64,000 bases of DNA. Origin: VAXT01 sp963794605 (GTDB lineage Bacteria > Actinomycetota > Thermoleophilia > Gaiellales > Gaiellaceae). Location of the stretch: positions 1,116,001 through 1,180,000 of the forward strand of contig CAWCEN010000002.1 in NCBI GenBank assembly GCA_963794605.1, read 5' to 3'. Below the pieces are notes generated by a model, which had not been told where the DNA came from, ran no database searches, and was given only the letters and a program-made list of their open reading frames with translations. The position numbers were made by a program, and so were the translations under genes. Positions 8,782 to 18,208 of the stretch are shown here, piece after piece (the first letter of the stretch is position 1; the number at the start of each line of letters is the position of its first letter).

Positions 8782-10749
8782 TCAGCGAACGGTGAAGTCG
8801 CCCTTCATGCCGGCCTCCGCATGGCCGGGGACCGTGCACTCGTACGTGTACGTGCCCTTCGCCTTGAAGGTCACGACGAGCGTCGCCGTCTTGCCCGGCT
8901 GGATCAACGGCGTCTGCTTGCCGGCGATCTTGAAGTCGTGCAGCACCTGGCCGACGTTCTTGAACACGAACGTGACCGTGCCAGGCTCAGCGGTCGACGT
9001 AGTCGAGAGCTTGAAGAAGAACTCGCCGCCCTGGACCTGGACCGAAGTGCCTTTCGTGCTCGCAGAGGATCCGGTGTTGCCGCTCGACCCTGAATCGGTG
9101 CTCGACGATGGTGGTGCCTGCGTCTTCGCGCCGCCCGCGGGTGCGTTCAGCGAGTAGGCGACGATCTCGTTCTGGGGGTTTTTGATCTTGCTCGTCGCAC
9201 CGGCGCCGATGATCAGCATGTCCTTGGTGACGGCGGGGAAAGCGTTGATGCCGGCTGGGCCTCTCGTCGTCCAGAGTGACTTGCCGCTCTTCGCGTCGAA
9301 GGCGTAGATCTTCCCGGAGAGCGTGCTGGTGAAGACGACGTCGTTGGCGACCGTCGCGGCACCGTACGCGGGGCTCGGAAGGTGGTTCTGCCAGACGATC
9401 TTGCCCGTTGCGGAATCGATTGCCGCCAGGCCGCCGCTACCGCCGTTGAGGCTCGAGCTCTTGATCCCCGTGCTGGTTGCGTTGAAGCAGAGGTCGACCC
9501 AGGGGACGAAGACCAGGTCTCCGCTCGCGGCCATCGGGGTCTCGACGCCGCCGAGGAACCCGGGCTCGTAGCAGACCGCCTTCTTCCGCGGGAACGGCCC
9601 ACTGTCGAACTTGTGAATGCCGACGTTGCGCGTCCAGAGCCGCTTTCCGTTGTCGGCGCGGAAGGCGACGACCTTGCCGGACTTGCCGGCTCCGATCACG
9701 GTCTCCGTCTGCGTGCCGTCGATCATCTGAGAGCGGACGATCGGCGCGACCTGGAAGTCGTAGTCGCGGAAGTCGTGCGGTGTGATCTGCTGGAACCAGA
9801 GCAGCTTGCCGGTGGCCCCGTTGAGAGCGACGAGCGAGTCGGTGTAGAGATTTGCTCCCGGATGGCTCGAACCGTTCGGGAACCTGGGCGTGCCGGGATA
9901 GGGCGCCGGGTTTGCGACGCCCATGAAGACCCGCCCGCTGCTGTCGACCGACGGTGGGTACCAGAGGCCGCCGCCGCTGTTCACCTCGGGATGGCCGAAG
10001 AGCTTGTAGCCGCCCCTGATGGTGTTGAACTTCCAGAGCGTCTTTCCGGTGCTGGCGTTGAGCGAGTAGACGATGCCCAGGGCGCCCGGGTGGTAGAAGT
10101 TCGTCGCGCTGCCGGGGATGGTCGAGATGAGCACCTTGTTGTCGTACAGCTGCGGCGCCATGTCGATGCCCTCGTTCTTGTTGTTGGTCAGCTTGTGCAT
10201 CCAGAGCTGCTTGCCGGTCTTCGAATCGAGAGCGAAGGCCGAGCCCTCGGTAGCGCCGAAGAGCATCTCGTAGCCGAGTGCGAGGCCGTTCGGGCCCCCG
10301 CTCGGCGTCGGCGACTTGTACAGGTGCTTCCACAGCACCGCGCCGGTCTGCTGGTTCAGCGCGTAGACGTCCGAGTCCGGGTCCTGGATGTAGACGACGC
10401 CGTCGAGGACTATCGGGTTGGACGCGTATGCTCCGAAGGGGCCGACGTACGGGAGCTTGAACCTCCAGGCGGGCTTCAGCTGCGCGACGTTCGTCGCGTT
10501 GATGTTCGTGCTCGTCGATGCACGCGCGTTCGAGAGGTTGTAGTTGTGTGCAGGCCATGAGCCGGCGTTCGCGGCCCATTCGGGCGGTGCGTTGCCGACC
10601 GTGGACGCGTGGCTCGTCGTGCCGCTATTGCCGCTCGACGAGCTCCCGCCGCAGCCCGCAACGAGGGCGACGGCAAGTACAGCCACCACTGCAACAAGGA
10701 CGGCCAATCCCATGACGCCGGTTCGGATGTTGGCCGGCTTAGTAGCCAC
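8782..10749 (-). CDS. Lipoprotein PQQ-type beta-propeller fused to a C-terminal cupredoxin
   Basis: 655 aa from a GTG at 10749 preceded by a GGAGG ribosome-binding site. A longer frame starts upstream, but only this start puts a lipoprotein signal (lipobox LVAGC, Cys33) at the N-terminus. Residues ~60-540 form an eight-bladed quinoprotein-type propeller with repeated W motifs (TGAVLW, TGKQLW, TGKTLW, TGKLLW, NGKRLW, TGKIVW, SGKSLW). It keeps ANPAP and PHDFRDYD at the sites of the calcium-ligand Asn and the catalytic Asp of alcohol dehydrogenases. The vicinal Cys pair is absent, and the position of the Glu ligand reads PGALG. A Ser/Thr-rich linker leads to a cupredoxin (about 570-655) with His604, Cys638, His643 and Met648 as type-1 copper ligands. 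The likely role is extracytoplasmic oxidation with built-in electron acceptor; the substrate is unknown. Confidence 0.85.
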   Translation of the reverse strand: MATKPANIRTGVMGLAVLVAVVAVLAVALVAGCGGSSSSGNSGTTSHASTVGNAPPEWAANAGSWPAHNYNLSNARASTSTNINATNVAQLKPAWRFKLPYVGPFGAYASNPIVLDGVVYIQDPDSDVYALNQQTGAVLWKHLYKSPTPSGGPNGLALGYEMLFGATEGSAFALDSKTGKQLWMHKLTNNKNEGIDMAPQLYDNKVLISTIPGSATNFYHPGALGIVYSLNASTGKTLWKFNTIRGGYKLFGHPEVNSGGGLWYPPSVDSSGRVFMGVANPAPYPGTPRFPNGSSHPGANLYTDSLVALNGATGKLLWFQQITPHDFRDYDFQVAPIVRSQMIDGTQTETVIGAGKSGKVVAFRADNGKRLWTRNVGIHKFDSGPFPRKKAVCYEPGFLGGVETPMAASGDLVFVPWVDLCFNATSTGIKSSSLNGGSGGLAAIDSATGKIVWQNHLPSPAYGAATVANDVVFTSTLSGKIYAFDAKSGKSLWTTRGPAGINAFPAVTKDMLIIGAGATSKIKNPQNEIVAYSLNAPAGGAKTQAPPSSSTDSGSSGNTGSSASTKGTSVQVQGGEFFFKLSTTSTAEPGTVTFVFKNVGQVLHDFKIAGKQTPLIQPGKTATLVVTFKAKGTYTYECTVPGHAEAGMKGDFTVR

Positions 10750-11266
10750 TTCCGCCTCCTGAGCTGGAGGGTTGGCTGGAGACCTGGTCGCCGGCGGGGG
10801 AGAGCGCATACCAGCTGCCGCCGAACGCGTTCAGACCCTGGCCGTTGGCGTCGCCCGGGCTCTTGTCGCCCTTGAACAGGTAGAGCGGGTGGCCGTTGTA
10901 GGTCACCTGCTTCGCCCTGTCCGAGCGGGCGCTCGTCGAGATGAGCGAGGCGTTTGCGCCGCTACCGATCGTCGGCTTGCCGGTCGCCCGGAGTGGCGGC
11001 CAGTTGACGGCGCAGGCGCCGCTGCACTGGCTCGTCGTTCCCGAGTCCCGGGTGAACATGTAGAGCGTGCGGCCCTGCGAGTTGACGAGGATGTTGCCGA
11101 GGCTCTCGTTGGACACGCCGACCGTCGCGGTCGCTCCGCTCGCGGTCTTCGGCGGGCCGGACGACGCGTTCGACTTGCCTCCGCCGCCACAGCCGGCGAC
11201 CGCCAGCGCGGCCAGCAAGAGCAAAGCCCCGCCGGCGAGGAAGGTGATGGATCGCTTGTCTTTCAT
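10739..11266 (-). CDS. COG4315-type secreted lipoprotein repeat protein
   Basis: 175 aa. Lipoprotein signal with lipobox AVAGC after a 20-residue hydrophobic stretch, then a Gly/Ser-rich spacer. Two copies of the PF03640-type repeat follow: GRTLYMFTRDSGTTSQCSG..CAVNWPP and KQVTYNGHPLYLFKGDKSPGD..GLNAFGGSWYALS. The first repeat has a Cys pair (CSGAC). The function of the family is not established, but it is often exported and found near redox proteins. The ATG at 11266 has a AAAGGAG ribosome-binding site. Its end overlaps the GTG of the propeller-cupredoxin gene by 11 bases, so the two are probably co-translated. Confidence 0.85.
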   Translation of the reverse strand: MKDKRSITFLAGGALLLLAALAVAGCGGGGKSNASSGPPKTASGATATVGVSNESLGNILVNSQGRTLYMFTRDSGTTSQCSGACAVNWPPLRATGKPTIGSGANASLISTSARSDRAKQVTYNGHPLYLFKGDKSPGDANGQGLNAFGGSWYALSPAGDQVSSQPSSSGGGSGY

Positions 11267-11443
11267 CGTGGTATGGCTCCTTTCGAATCGGTCCGTTGGT
11301 GACAGAACTCAGCGTCGTTGCCGAGCTGCCGCGGGGCATCGCCGGTACCGGCCGTCGCGCGTTGCCGCTGACTCCCGTCTCGAATTCCTGCTGGCAGGTA
11401 GTGGCGCCTCCGGCACATCAGGACTCGCCATCGGCGGCGGCGG

Positions 11444-12907
11444 CTACCTGATCGGCGTTGAGGGCGAGGGCTCAGGCGACAAGGGCCGGCGCGCCGGCTC
11501 GGAACGTACGTCGCGGCCCCTGATGACGATGAGCGTCGTCAGCACCGCCGCCGATGCGACGCCGACGCCGACCCAGAAGGCGAGCTGGAAGCCGTCCGTG
11601 AGCGCAACCGGTGGAGCGACGCCGCTCGCGAGCAAGTTGTTCGTTCGCGTCGTCGAGACCGTGCTCAGCACCGCGAGCCCGATTCCACCACCGATCTGCT
11701 GGCTCGTCGTGATCAGTCCCGACGCCAGTCCCGCTTCTCGGTTCGTGACCCCGCCGAGCGCCGCGATCGAGATGGGAACGAACGAGAACCCGAGCCCGGT
11801 GCCGGTCAGCAGGAAACCGGGTAGAAGATCCGTCAGGTACGAGCCGTCCGGCGAGATCTGCGTGTAGTACGCGAGGCCCCCGCCGAGGAGCATGAACCCG
11901 GCCGTCAGCACCGGCTTGACGCCGACGTGCGTGACGAGTGCCTGCGAGAGGCCGGAGGAGGCGATGACAGTCAGCGCGATCGCGAGGTTGTTGACCCCGG
12001 TCCTGAGCGGCGAGTAGCCGAGCACGTCCTGCTGGTAGAGCGTGAGCAGGAAGAACATGCCGAAGAGCATCGTCCCGAGGAGGAGTGCGAGCACGTTCGC
12101 GCCCGTCAACGTCCGGCGCCGGAAGATATTCAGGTCGATGAGCGGGGAGGGGGAGCGCCGCTCGATGACGAGGGCGGCTCCGATGAGGACCGCGAAGCCT
12201 ACGAACGAGGCGATCGTCTCGGCCGAGCCCCAGCCCACTGTTGGGGCCCGGGTGAGCCCGTACACGAGCAGCATCAGCCCGCCGGTGACCGTCACCGCGC
12301 CCGCGATGTCGAAGTGCCGAGCCATCTCGGGGGCGCGACTCTCGGTCACGAGCCTGGGCACGAGCAGCAGCACCCCGAGGCCGATCGGCACGTTGACGAA
12401 GAAGATCCATTCCCAGCTTGCGAATTCGGTCAGCACGCCGCCGAGCAGCAGGCCGATCGCAGCACCGGAGCCGGCGATCGCGCCGAGGATTCCGAGCGCC
12501 TTGTTTCGCTCCGATCCCTCCTCGAACGTCACGGAGACGATCGAGAAGACGGACGGCGACAGGATTGCGCCGGCTGCGCCCTGAAGCACGCGCGCCGCGA
12601 TCAGCATCGCGGGTGAGACCGAGAGTCCGCAGATCAGCGAGAAGAGGGAGAAGAGGACGAGCCCGACCATGAAGATGCGCCGTCGGCCGAGCAGGTCGCC
12701 CAGTCGCCCGCCGAGCAGCAGAAATCCGCCGAACGTGAGCGCGTAGCCGCTCACGACCCATTCGAGCCCAGAAGCCGAGAAGCCGAGGCTCTTCTGGATC
12801 GAGGGCAGTGCGACGTTCACGATCGAGACGTCGAGCACGACCATCAGGTACGCCACGCCGAGCACCGCGAGCGCCCGCCACCGTCTGGAGTCGGAGGTCG
12901 TCATCAC
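11444..12907 (-). CDS. MFS transporter, DHA2 (EmrB/QacA) 14-TM family
   Basis: 487 aa with the full set of DHA2 motifs: LMVVLDVSIVNVALPSIQ in TM1, GGRLGDLLGRRR as motif A after TM2, the GAIAGSGAAIGLLLGG motif C, SWEWIFFVNVP, and the late SGLITTSQQIGGGIGLAVLS. About 14 hydrophobic segments are visible. It likely exports a drug or metabolite in exchange for protons. The protein is an intact relative of the MFS fragments at 2029-3905. GTG 12907 and ATG 12904 are both possible starts; neither has a strong ribosome-binding site. It is followed by 177 bases without a recognisable gene before the lipoprotein gene start. Confidence 0.9.
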   Translation of the reverse strand: MMTTSDSRRWRALAVLGVAYLMVVLDVSIVNVALPSIQKSLGFSASGLEWVVSGYALTFGGFLLLGGRLGDLLGRRRIFMVGLVLFSLFSLICGLSVSPAMLIAARVLQGAAGAILSPSVFSIVSVTFEEGSERNKALGILGAIAGSGAAIGLLLGGVLTEFASWEWIFFVNVPIGLGVLLLVPRLVTESRAPEMARHFDIAGAVTVTGGLMLLVYGLTRAPTVGWGSAETIASFVGFAVLIGAALVIERRSPSPLIDLNIFRRRTLTGANVLALLLGTMLFGMFFLLTLYQQDVLGYSPLRTGVNNLAIALTVIASSGLSQALVTHVGVKPVLTAGFMLLGGGLAYYTQISPDGSYLTDLLPGFLLTGTGLGFSFVPISIAALGGVTNREAGLASGLITTSQQIGGGIGLAVLSTVSTTRTNNLLASGVAPPVALTDGFQLAFWVGVGVASAAVLTTLIVIRGRDVRSEPARRPLSPEPSPSTPIR

Positions 12908-12978
12908 TGCGAAGGGTGGCGACGCGGAGGCGGCCCGACATCACCGTCAGCATCCGACCGAAGTACCTGTTATCCCGA

Positions 12979-14949
12979 CTAGTTGAGCGGCAGTTCGATG
13001 CGGACGGACGTGCCGTCGCCGCGCGGGCTCGACAGGAACAGCGTGCCGTTGAGCGCTTCGACGCGGTCCCTCAACCCGACGAGGCCCGAGCCGCCAGACA
13101 TGTCCGCGCCTCCGACTCCGTCGTCGCGGACAGAGACCTGGAGCGTGCCGTCTCCCGTCTCGACCTCGACGCGGACGACGCTCGCCTGCGAGTGCTTCGC
13201 CGCGTTCGTCAGCATCTCCGAAACGGAGTAGTAGGCCGCCACCTCGAACCGATCCGGGAGCCTGCCGCCGACTCGCAGGTCGAGGTCGACCGGGATCGTC
13301 GAGCGGCGTGCGAGGGTCTTCAGGGCAGGCTCGAGCCCGCCCTCGGCGAGGATCGCCGGGTGGATCCCCCGTGAGATCTCACGGAGATCGTCGAGTACCC
13401 CCGTGAGGCCGGACGCGACCTGCCCCAGCTCTTCCTCGACCTGGTCGAGCTCCGGCGGGATCCCCGAGGCGGCGGTGCGCAGACCAAGCGCGAGCGAGAC
13501 GAGGCGCTGCTGCACCCCGTCGTGTAGGTCCCGCTCGATCTGCCGGCGCGTCAGGTCGGAGGCGGCGACGACGCGCGCGCGAGAGGCACGAAGCTCGGCC
13601 TCGTTCTGGGCGTTCGCAATCGCAGTCGCGACGAGCTCCGTGAACTCCGCCATCTGTGACTCCGTCTCCGGCGCGAACGGCACGTCGCTTCGCGACGAGG
13701 CGGCGATCACGCCCCACAGGCCTCCGCCGACGACGATCGGGCAGCCGACGGACGAGCGGATTCCCAGTGCTCGCGCCTCCTGTGCGATCGGCCCCGATGC
13801 CTCGTCGAAGCTGTCCACGCGCACCGGACCGACCGTCTCCCGCACGAGGGCCGCGATGCTCACGCCTTCGAGCGCGATCCGAGTGCCGACCACGAGCTCG
13901 CCCTCGTGCCGGCTCCACCCGGCCACTCCGGTCACCGTTCCGTCGGACTCGTAGCGCTCCATCCTCGCGAGGTCGGCGCCCGAGAGCAGGCCCACCTCTC
14001 GCGTGACGGCCTCGACCATCGTGCCCGGCGATACCCCTCGGGCGACGAGCGTCGCCACTCGTCGCAGGGCCGTTTGCTCCTCGGCGAGCCGCCGTAGATC
14101 TTCCCGGTCCTTCTCGAGGCCGGCGGCCATGCGGTTGAAGGAGCGTTCGAGGCCTCCGATCTCCCCGACGCTCTCCTCGGGCATCCTCGTCGTGAGATCT
14201 CCGGCGGCGAGCTGCTCGGCGAGCCGAGAGGCGCGGCGAATCGGTTGGACGATTGCCCGGGTCAGGTACGCGCTGAAGAAGACGATCAGCACGATCGAGC
14301 CGCCGAGCCCGACCGCTGCGGCGGCGACGGCACGCGATGCGTTTGTATCGTCGCCGCGCTGGCGCCGCACGAGAAGATCGCGTTCGAACGCCCTGAAGCT
14401 CTCCAACTCGCGCCTCAGGCGGTCGACCCGCCGCTTGCCCTCAGCCGTGACCGCGACGCTCCGCGCAGCTGGGTCGTTGCGCCGCACAGCGCGGACGAGC
14501 GGGACTGAGTAGTCCCGCACGTACGAGTTGATGTCACGCGAGATCCCCTGGATGCGCCGCTTCTGCACCGGCTCGTCCGCGAGTCGCTCCAGGTCGGCCA
14601 GCTCTCCGGGGATTTCCACTCGAGCGGCTCGCCACGGCTCGAGAAAGCGATCCTGCCGTGCGATCACGAAACCCCGCACGCCGGTCTCGAGGTCGATCAC
14701 GCGCTCCTCCAGCCGGTCGGCGGCCGCGTTCGTCTCGCGCGAGCGCGAGACGAGATCCTGCGACGTCCGCAGATCGGAGATCGTGACCAGCAGGACGGCG
14801 AACGCGGCACCGACGAGGAGCGCCAGCAGTACGCTCGCAACGGCCATTCGAGTCGCCAACCCGCCGCTGGCCGTGGGCTCGCGTCGGACCTCACGCACGG
14901 TCGGATTCGCCTTCGACGAGGCGCCGAACAGACGCCTCAGTGTGCTCAC
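12979..14949 (-). CDS. CHASE3-HAMP-GAF sensor histidine kinase (NarL/LiaS type)
   Basis: 656 aa. A TM segment lies at about 34-57, then a CHASE3-like extracytoplasmic helical domain (DLETGVRGFVIARQDRFLEPW is its hallmark) and a second TM at about 205-228. HAMP (about 230-285), GAF (about 310-450), HisKA_3 with RRQIERDLHDGVQQRLVSLAL, and HATPase_c (SEMLTNAAKHSQ, DDGVGG, GLRDRVEALNG) follow. The kinase half is closely similar to the protein at 18893-20569. The GTG at 14949 is 9 bases after the stop of a single-domain response regulator, so the regulator and kinase are one operon. The phosphorylated partner could be that receiver or the LuxR-type regulator at 18205. Confidence 0.88.
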   Translation of the reverse strand: MSTLRRLFGASSKANPTVREVRREPTASGGLATRMAVASVLLALLVGAAFAVLLVTISDLRTSQDLVSRSRETNAAADRLEERVIDLETGVRGFVIARQDRFLEPWRAARVEIPGELADLERLADEPVQKRRIQGISRDINSYVRDYSVPLVRAVRRNDPAARSVAVTAEGKRRVDRLRRELESFRAFERDLLVRRQRGDDTNASRAVAAAAVGLGGSIVLIVFFSAYLTRAIVQPIRRASRLAEQLAAGDLTTRMPEESVGEIGGLERSFNRMAAGLEKDREDLRRLAEEQTALRRVATLVARGVSPGTMVEAVTREVGLLSGADLARMERYESDGTVTGVAGWSRHEGELVVGTRIALEGVSIAALVRETVGPVRVDSFDEASGPIAQEARALGIRSSVGCPIVVGGGLWGVIAASSRSDVPFAPETESQMAEFTELVATAIANAQNEAELRASRARVVAASDLTRRQIERDLHDGVQQRLVSLALGLRTAASGIPPELDQVEEELGQVASGLTGVLDDLREISRGIHPAILAEGGLEPALKTLARRSTIPVDLDLRVGGRLPDRFEVAAYYSVSEMLTNAAKHSQASVVRVEVETGDGTLQVSVRDDGVGGADMSGGSGLVGLRDRVEALNGTLFLSSPRGDGTSVRIELPLN

Positions 14950-14958
14950 GGGGCGACG

Positions 14959-15351
14959 TTAGCCGTTTTCGGGGTGATTGCGCGAGTTCTCGAGGATCGT
15001 CCGGATCGCGTCCGCCGACAGCTCCGCCTTGGGCAGGAAGCCGGCAGCCTGGGATTCGCCGATCAGGTCCGCGAAGTCCGACGGCGAGTGCGTCGAGATC
15101 AGGATCACGGTCGCACCGTTGGCCAGCTTGGACTCGTACAGCCTGCGGGTGACGTCGAGCCCGCTCTCGTCGCCCAGCGAGATGTCCATGAGGATGACGT
15201 CCGGCCGGAGGGACTCCGCCTGCTGCAGAGTCTCTGCTGCGGTGGAGGCGACCCCGGCGATCGTGAGGCCCTCGCGCTGGAGCAGAACGCGTGCGGCCTC
15301 GAGGAACGAGGGGTTGTCGTCGACGATCAGGCAACGAAGCGGCACCGTCAT
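14959..15351 (-). CDS. Stand-alone response-regulator receiver
   Basis: 130 aa, receiver domain only. It has the acidic pair in LIVDDN, phosphoacceptor Asp56 in ILMDISLG, the conserved switch Thr/Ser in LISTHS, and Lys in FLPKAEL. No DNA-binding or enzymatic output domain is attached, so it probably works by protein-protein contact or as a phosphate relay. It shares most of its sequence with the receiver at 17831-18208 (LIVDDNxSFLEAARVLL, LRPDVIL, DISLG), evidently a duplication. It is first in a two-gene operon with the CHASE3 kinase. Confidence 0.88.
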   Translation of the reverse strand: MTVPLRCLIVDDNPSFLEAARVLLQREGLTIAGVASTAAETLQQAESLRPDVILMDISLGDESGLDVTRRLYESKLANGATVILISTHSPSDFADLIGESQAAGFLPKAELSADAIRTILENSRNHPENG

Positions 15352-15426
15352 CGTTTGAAAGCGTTCCAGCTACCGCCAACCCACGCATTGCAGGTAGCCG
15401 GTATCTCGCCGCCGCGTCGCGTGCGA

Positions 15427-15870
15427 TCAGTCGCGGGCCGCCGAGGCCAGCACCGCCTGTGCGCCGGCGGCTCGCACGCCCGCCGAGAGGGTGCGGATGT
15501 CGTAGGCGCCGCGGTGGCGCCTGCCGTTGATGAAGAACGTCGGCGTTCCGGTGACGTCGCTGAGATCGGCGCTGTCGACGTCCTCGGCGATGCGGACGGC
15601 GGCGGCGTGCGTCCGCAGGCGATCCATCAAGCGCTCGATGTCGAGACCGAGTTGCTCCGCATAGGCGATCAGGTCGCTGGGGGCGAGCGCATCCTGGTGG
15701 CCGAGCAGAAGATCGTGCATCTCCCAGAACGCCCCCTGGTCGGAGGCAGCCTCGGCGGCCTCCGCGGCGAGCTGGGCGTTGGGGTGCACGTCGTTCAGCG
15801 GCAGATGGCGCCAGACGTACCTGACATCTGCGAAGTCGCGCAGCAGCTCGCGGACGACGGGCTCCGCCAT
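15427..15870 (-). CDS. DsbA-like thioredoxin domain (3' piece of nhaA fusion)
   Basis: 147 residues that carry on the thioredoxin domain after the frameshift: EPVVRELLRDFADVRYVWRHLPL, a helical insert (HDLLLGHQDAL), and the cis-Pro loop TGTPTFFINGRRHRGAY. The CPYC active site is encoded in the preceding frame and is therefore not part of this piece if it is translated alone from the ATG created by the shift (15870). NhaA proteins with this C-terminal domain are known in actinobacteria; the domain is thought to be a disulfide oxidoreductase of the DsbA/FrnE group. Most likely a fragment of the fusion rather than an independent gene. Confidence 0.6.
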   Translation of the reverse strand: MAEPVVRELLRDFADVRYVWRHLPLNDVHPNAQLAAEAAEAASDQGAFWEMHDLLLGHQDALAPSDLIAYAEQLGLDIERLMDRLRTHAAAVRIAEDVDSADLSDVTGTPTFFINGRRHRGAYDIRTLSAGVRAAGAQAVLASAARD

Positions 15871-17338
15871 GACCGCAGTACGGACACTCGAAGTCGCCGT
15901 ACTCGACGACCGTCACCGGCGCGGTTAGCGGTCCACGGATGTGGTCGCGCTCGGGGTCGACTTCGACGTAGAGGTCGACGAGCGGCTCGGCCGTTCCGAG
16001 CAAGGCGCGAGCCCGCTGACGCCACGGTAGGTGCTGCGCTGCCCGGAAGACGACCCATGTGACGAGCGACGCGCCGACGGCTGCGCCGAGGATGCCGAGC
16101 TTGGCCTCCTCCAGCTGCCTGCCGTCGAACGCCAGCGTCGCGATCAGGAGTGCGATCGTGAAGCCGATCCCGGCGATCGTGCCGCCGCCGGCGACCGCCG
16201 CCCAGCCCACCGGCGGCCGGAGCCGACGGCGACTCAGTCGCGTCAGCAGCCACGAGCTGCCGAGGATCCCCACGGGCTTCCCGACGACGTACCCGAAGAA
16301 GATCCCGAGCGTGATCGGCGACGAGACCGCCTGGCCGAGGAAGGCGCCGTCGACGACGATGCCGGCGTTCGCGAGCGCGAACAGCGGCACGATCACGTAG
16401 CTCGCCCACGGATGGAGCTGCTGCTGGAGCCGCTCGTTGGCCGGAGTCGCGGCCCTCAGCTCCACCCGCGCCGCGCGCGCCAGCTCGGCGGTGGGCTGCT
16501 CGCGGAACTCGCGGAACCGCTCCGTGACCCGCTCGAGCGTCGACCTGGGAGCCGGATAGGCGTACGTCAGGAGACCCAGCGCGAGGCCGATCACGACCGG
16601 CTCGATTCCCGACTCGAGCAAGGCGACCCAGGCGGCAGTCCCGAGCGTCGCAAAGGAGAGGCCGACCGGCACTCGGAGGCGGCGGGCGATGAGGATCGCG
16701 CCGAAGAAGGCCACGGCAATGAGCAGCGGGACGACGTGGAGCGTGTCGGTGTAGAACGTCGCGATGATGATGACGGCGAGCACGTCGTCGACGACGACCA
16801 CCGTCAGCATGAACGCCCGAAGGCGAGCCGGAAAGCGTGGCCCGACGAGCGCGAGCAGCCCGAGGGCGAAGGCGGTGTCGGTCGACATCGGGATCGCCCA
16901 GCCCTCGGCGGAGGAGCGCCCGGCGTTGAACGCGAGGTAGATCGCGATCGCCCCGGCCGCACCGGCGAGCCCTGCCAGCAGGGGCAGCGCGAACCGGCGC
17001 CGCTCCCGGAGCTCCCCGAGGTCGAACTCCCGACGCGCCTCGAGCCCGATCACCAGGAAGAAGATGGTCATCAGCCCACTGCTCACCCAACCGCGCAGGT
17101 CCAGCGAGATCCCGGCCCCGCCCAGCTCGATCGAGAGCTTCGTCGTCCAGAGCGACTCGTAGGAGGAGTCGTCGACGTTCACCCACACCAGAGCCGCCAC
17201 TGCGGCGGCCAGTAGCACCGCGGCACCGCCGGTCTCGGTACGCAGGAACTCCCGGAGCGGGGTCTCGAGGCTCCGGGCCCAGGCCGTCTTTCCCGAGAAT
17301 TGCGACGGCCGGTCGTTCCGATCCTTCTTCGTGCTCGT
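15427..17338 (-). pseudogene. nhaA: NhaA Na+/H+ antiporter fused to DsbA-like thioredoxin domain, frameshifted
   Basis: NhaA part: about 11 TM segments with STDTAFALGLLALVG and VVVDDVLAVIII containing the paired ion-binding Asp residues. It continues in frame into a thioredoxin-fold start, VVEYGDFECPYCG. One extra T near 15870 (tgc ggt cat gg instead of tgc ggt cag g) shifts the frame, and the rest of the DsbA-like domain is read in the next frame (see 15427-15870). NhaA homology begins well upstream of the first GTG (17218), yet no ATG, GTG or TTG exists in frame back to the stop near 17388. An ACG at 17338 lies 6 bases after a perfect AAGGGGAGG site and would give a xSTKKDRNDR start, so either ACG is used or the start codon is mutated. 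Confidence 0.75.
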
Positions 17339-17458
17339 GTCGCGCCTCCCCTTTGGAGAGCGCCCGTTACAGGAGAGGCCCTCCCATCAGTGCCGTTCTA
17401 CCAGGAAGGCCCTTGCGGCTTGAATTCGGCGAGCAGCGGAAAACGAGGTTGCGGCCCG

Positions 17459-17671
17459 TCAACGGACGATCTCGAGCGCGAGGCGCGGCGGGCAGCCGCC
17501 CTCGACGAGCGTCGCCATGGCGTGCCAGTCGACGAGGTCGGCGAAGGCCTCCGCCAGGATGCTCGGCAGGCCGAGGCGCAGCAGCTGCTCCGTCCGCCAC
17601 TCGCGGACTTGGAGCTCCTCCGAGTCGTCGTCGTTGTCCAGAAGGTCGGATGGCATCAGCAATGGTTCCAT
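17459..17671 (-). CDS. Small conserved protein, paralogue of 62622-62816 (70 aa)
   Basis: 70 aa starting at ATG 17671 after an AAGGAGGAG ribosome-binding site. An acidic N-terminus (DNDDDSEE) precedes a ~46-residue helical block WRTEQLLRLGLPSILAEAFA..DWHAMATLVEGGCPPRLALEIV. The same pattern (WR-L-G-P-LAE-A-D-HA-LV-GC-P-A-EI) occurs in the small protein at 62622-62816, with one residue of gap. No TM segment or metal motif. Function unknown. It lies in the 500-base gap between the nhaA start and a plus-strand receiver gene, with its own apparent transcription unit. Confidence 0.75.
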   Translation of the reverse strand: MEPLLMPSDLLDNDDDSEELQVREWRTEQLLRLGLPSILAEAFADLVDWHAMATLVEGGCPPRLALEIVR

Positions 17672-17830
17672 GGGCGCTCCTCCTTGGTCCTTGCTTCGTG
17701 GCGGAACCATTCCTCGCGGAGGACCGCTCGTCATCGAGGGCAGCCCCGATCTGGGTTCCCCGGTAGCCGAACTCTGGGGATTCCCGCTAGCCGCAATGCG
17801 CAGCGTCGCAGGCGGTGCCACGCTGGAACG

Positions 17831-18208
17831 ATGCCGATCCGGAGTCTGATCGTGGATGACAACGACTCGTTTCTCGAGGCGGCGCGCGTGCTCCTCGAGC
17901 GCGAAGGCGTGACCGTGGCGGGAGTCGCGACGACCATTGCGGAGGCACTCGAGGAAGCCGAGACATTGCGACCGGACGTGATCCTCGTGGACATCTCGCT
18001 CGGCGCAGAAAGCGGGTTCGATCTCACGCGCCGGCTCGTCGATGGCGGCGTGGCTCACGGCGCAACGGTGGTCCTGATCTCGACGCGCGCCGAGGAGGAC
18101 GTCGCCGACCTCGTCGCCGACAGCTCTGCCGTCGGATTCGTGGCCAAATCGGACCTGTCGGCCGAGGCGATTCGCCGCCTCCTCGACGGATCGCCGCGAC
18201 AGGCTTAG
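17831..18208 (+). CDS. Stand-alone response-regulator receiver
   Basis: 125-aa receiver domain without an output domain: LIVDDNDSFLEAARVLL, Asp54 in ILVDISLG, LISTRAEEDV and FVAKSDL. It is a clear paralogue of the protein encoded at 14959-15351. The ATG at 17831 is chosen because the receiver fold starts there. The stop overlaps the convergent LuxR-type regulator by four bases. No kinase is directly linked on this strand; the GAF kinases on either side are the obvious candidates. Confidence 0.87.
   Translation: MPIRSLIVDDNDSFLEAARVLLEREGVTVAGVATTIAEALEEAETLRPDVILVDISLGAESGFDLTRRLVDGGVAHGATVVLISTRAEEDVADLVADSSAVGFVAKSDLSAEAIRRLLDGSPRQA

Noticed and set aside
14891..15866. Continuation of the NhaA frame past the thioredoxin motif to 14891
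   Set aside because: After the CPYC motif this frame encodes Arg/Ala-rich nonsense and would overlap an intact response regulator. The thioredoxin fold continues in the other frame.
16031..17215. Long plus-strand frame (394 codons) opposite nhaA
   Set aside because: It is the complementary-frame shadow of a high-GC coding region: Arg/Glu/Asp-rich without domains, whereas the opposite strand has clear NhaA motifs.
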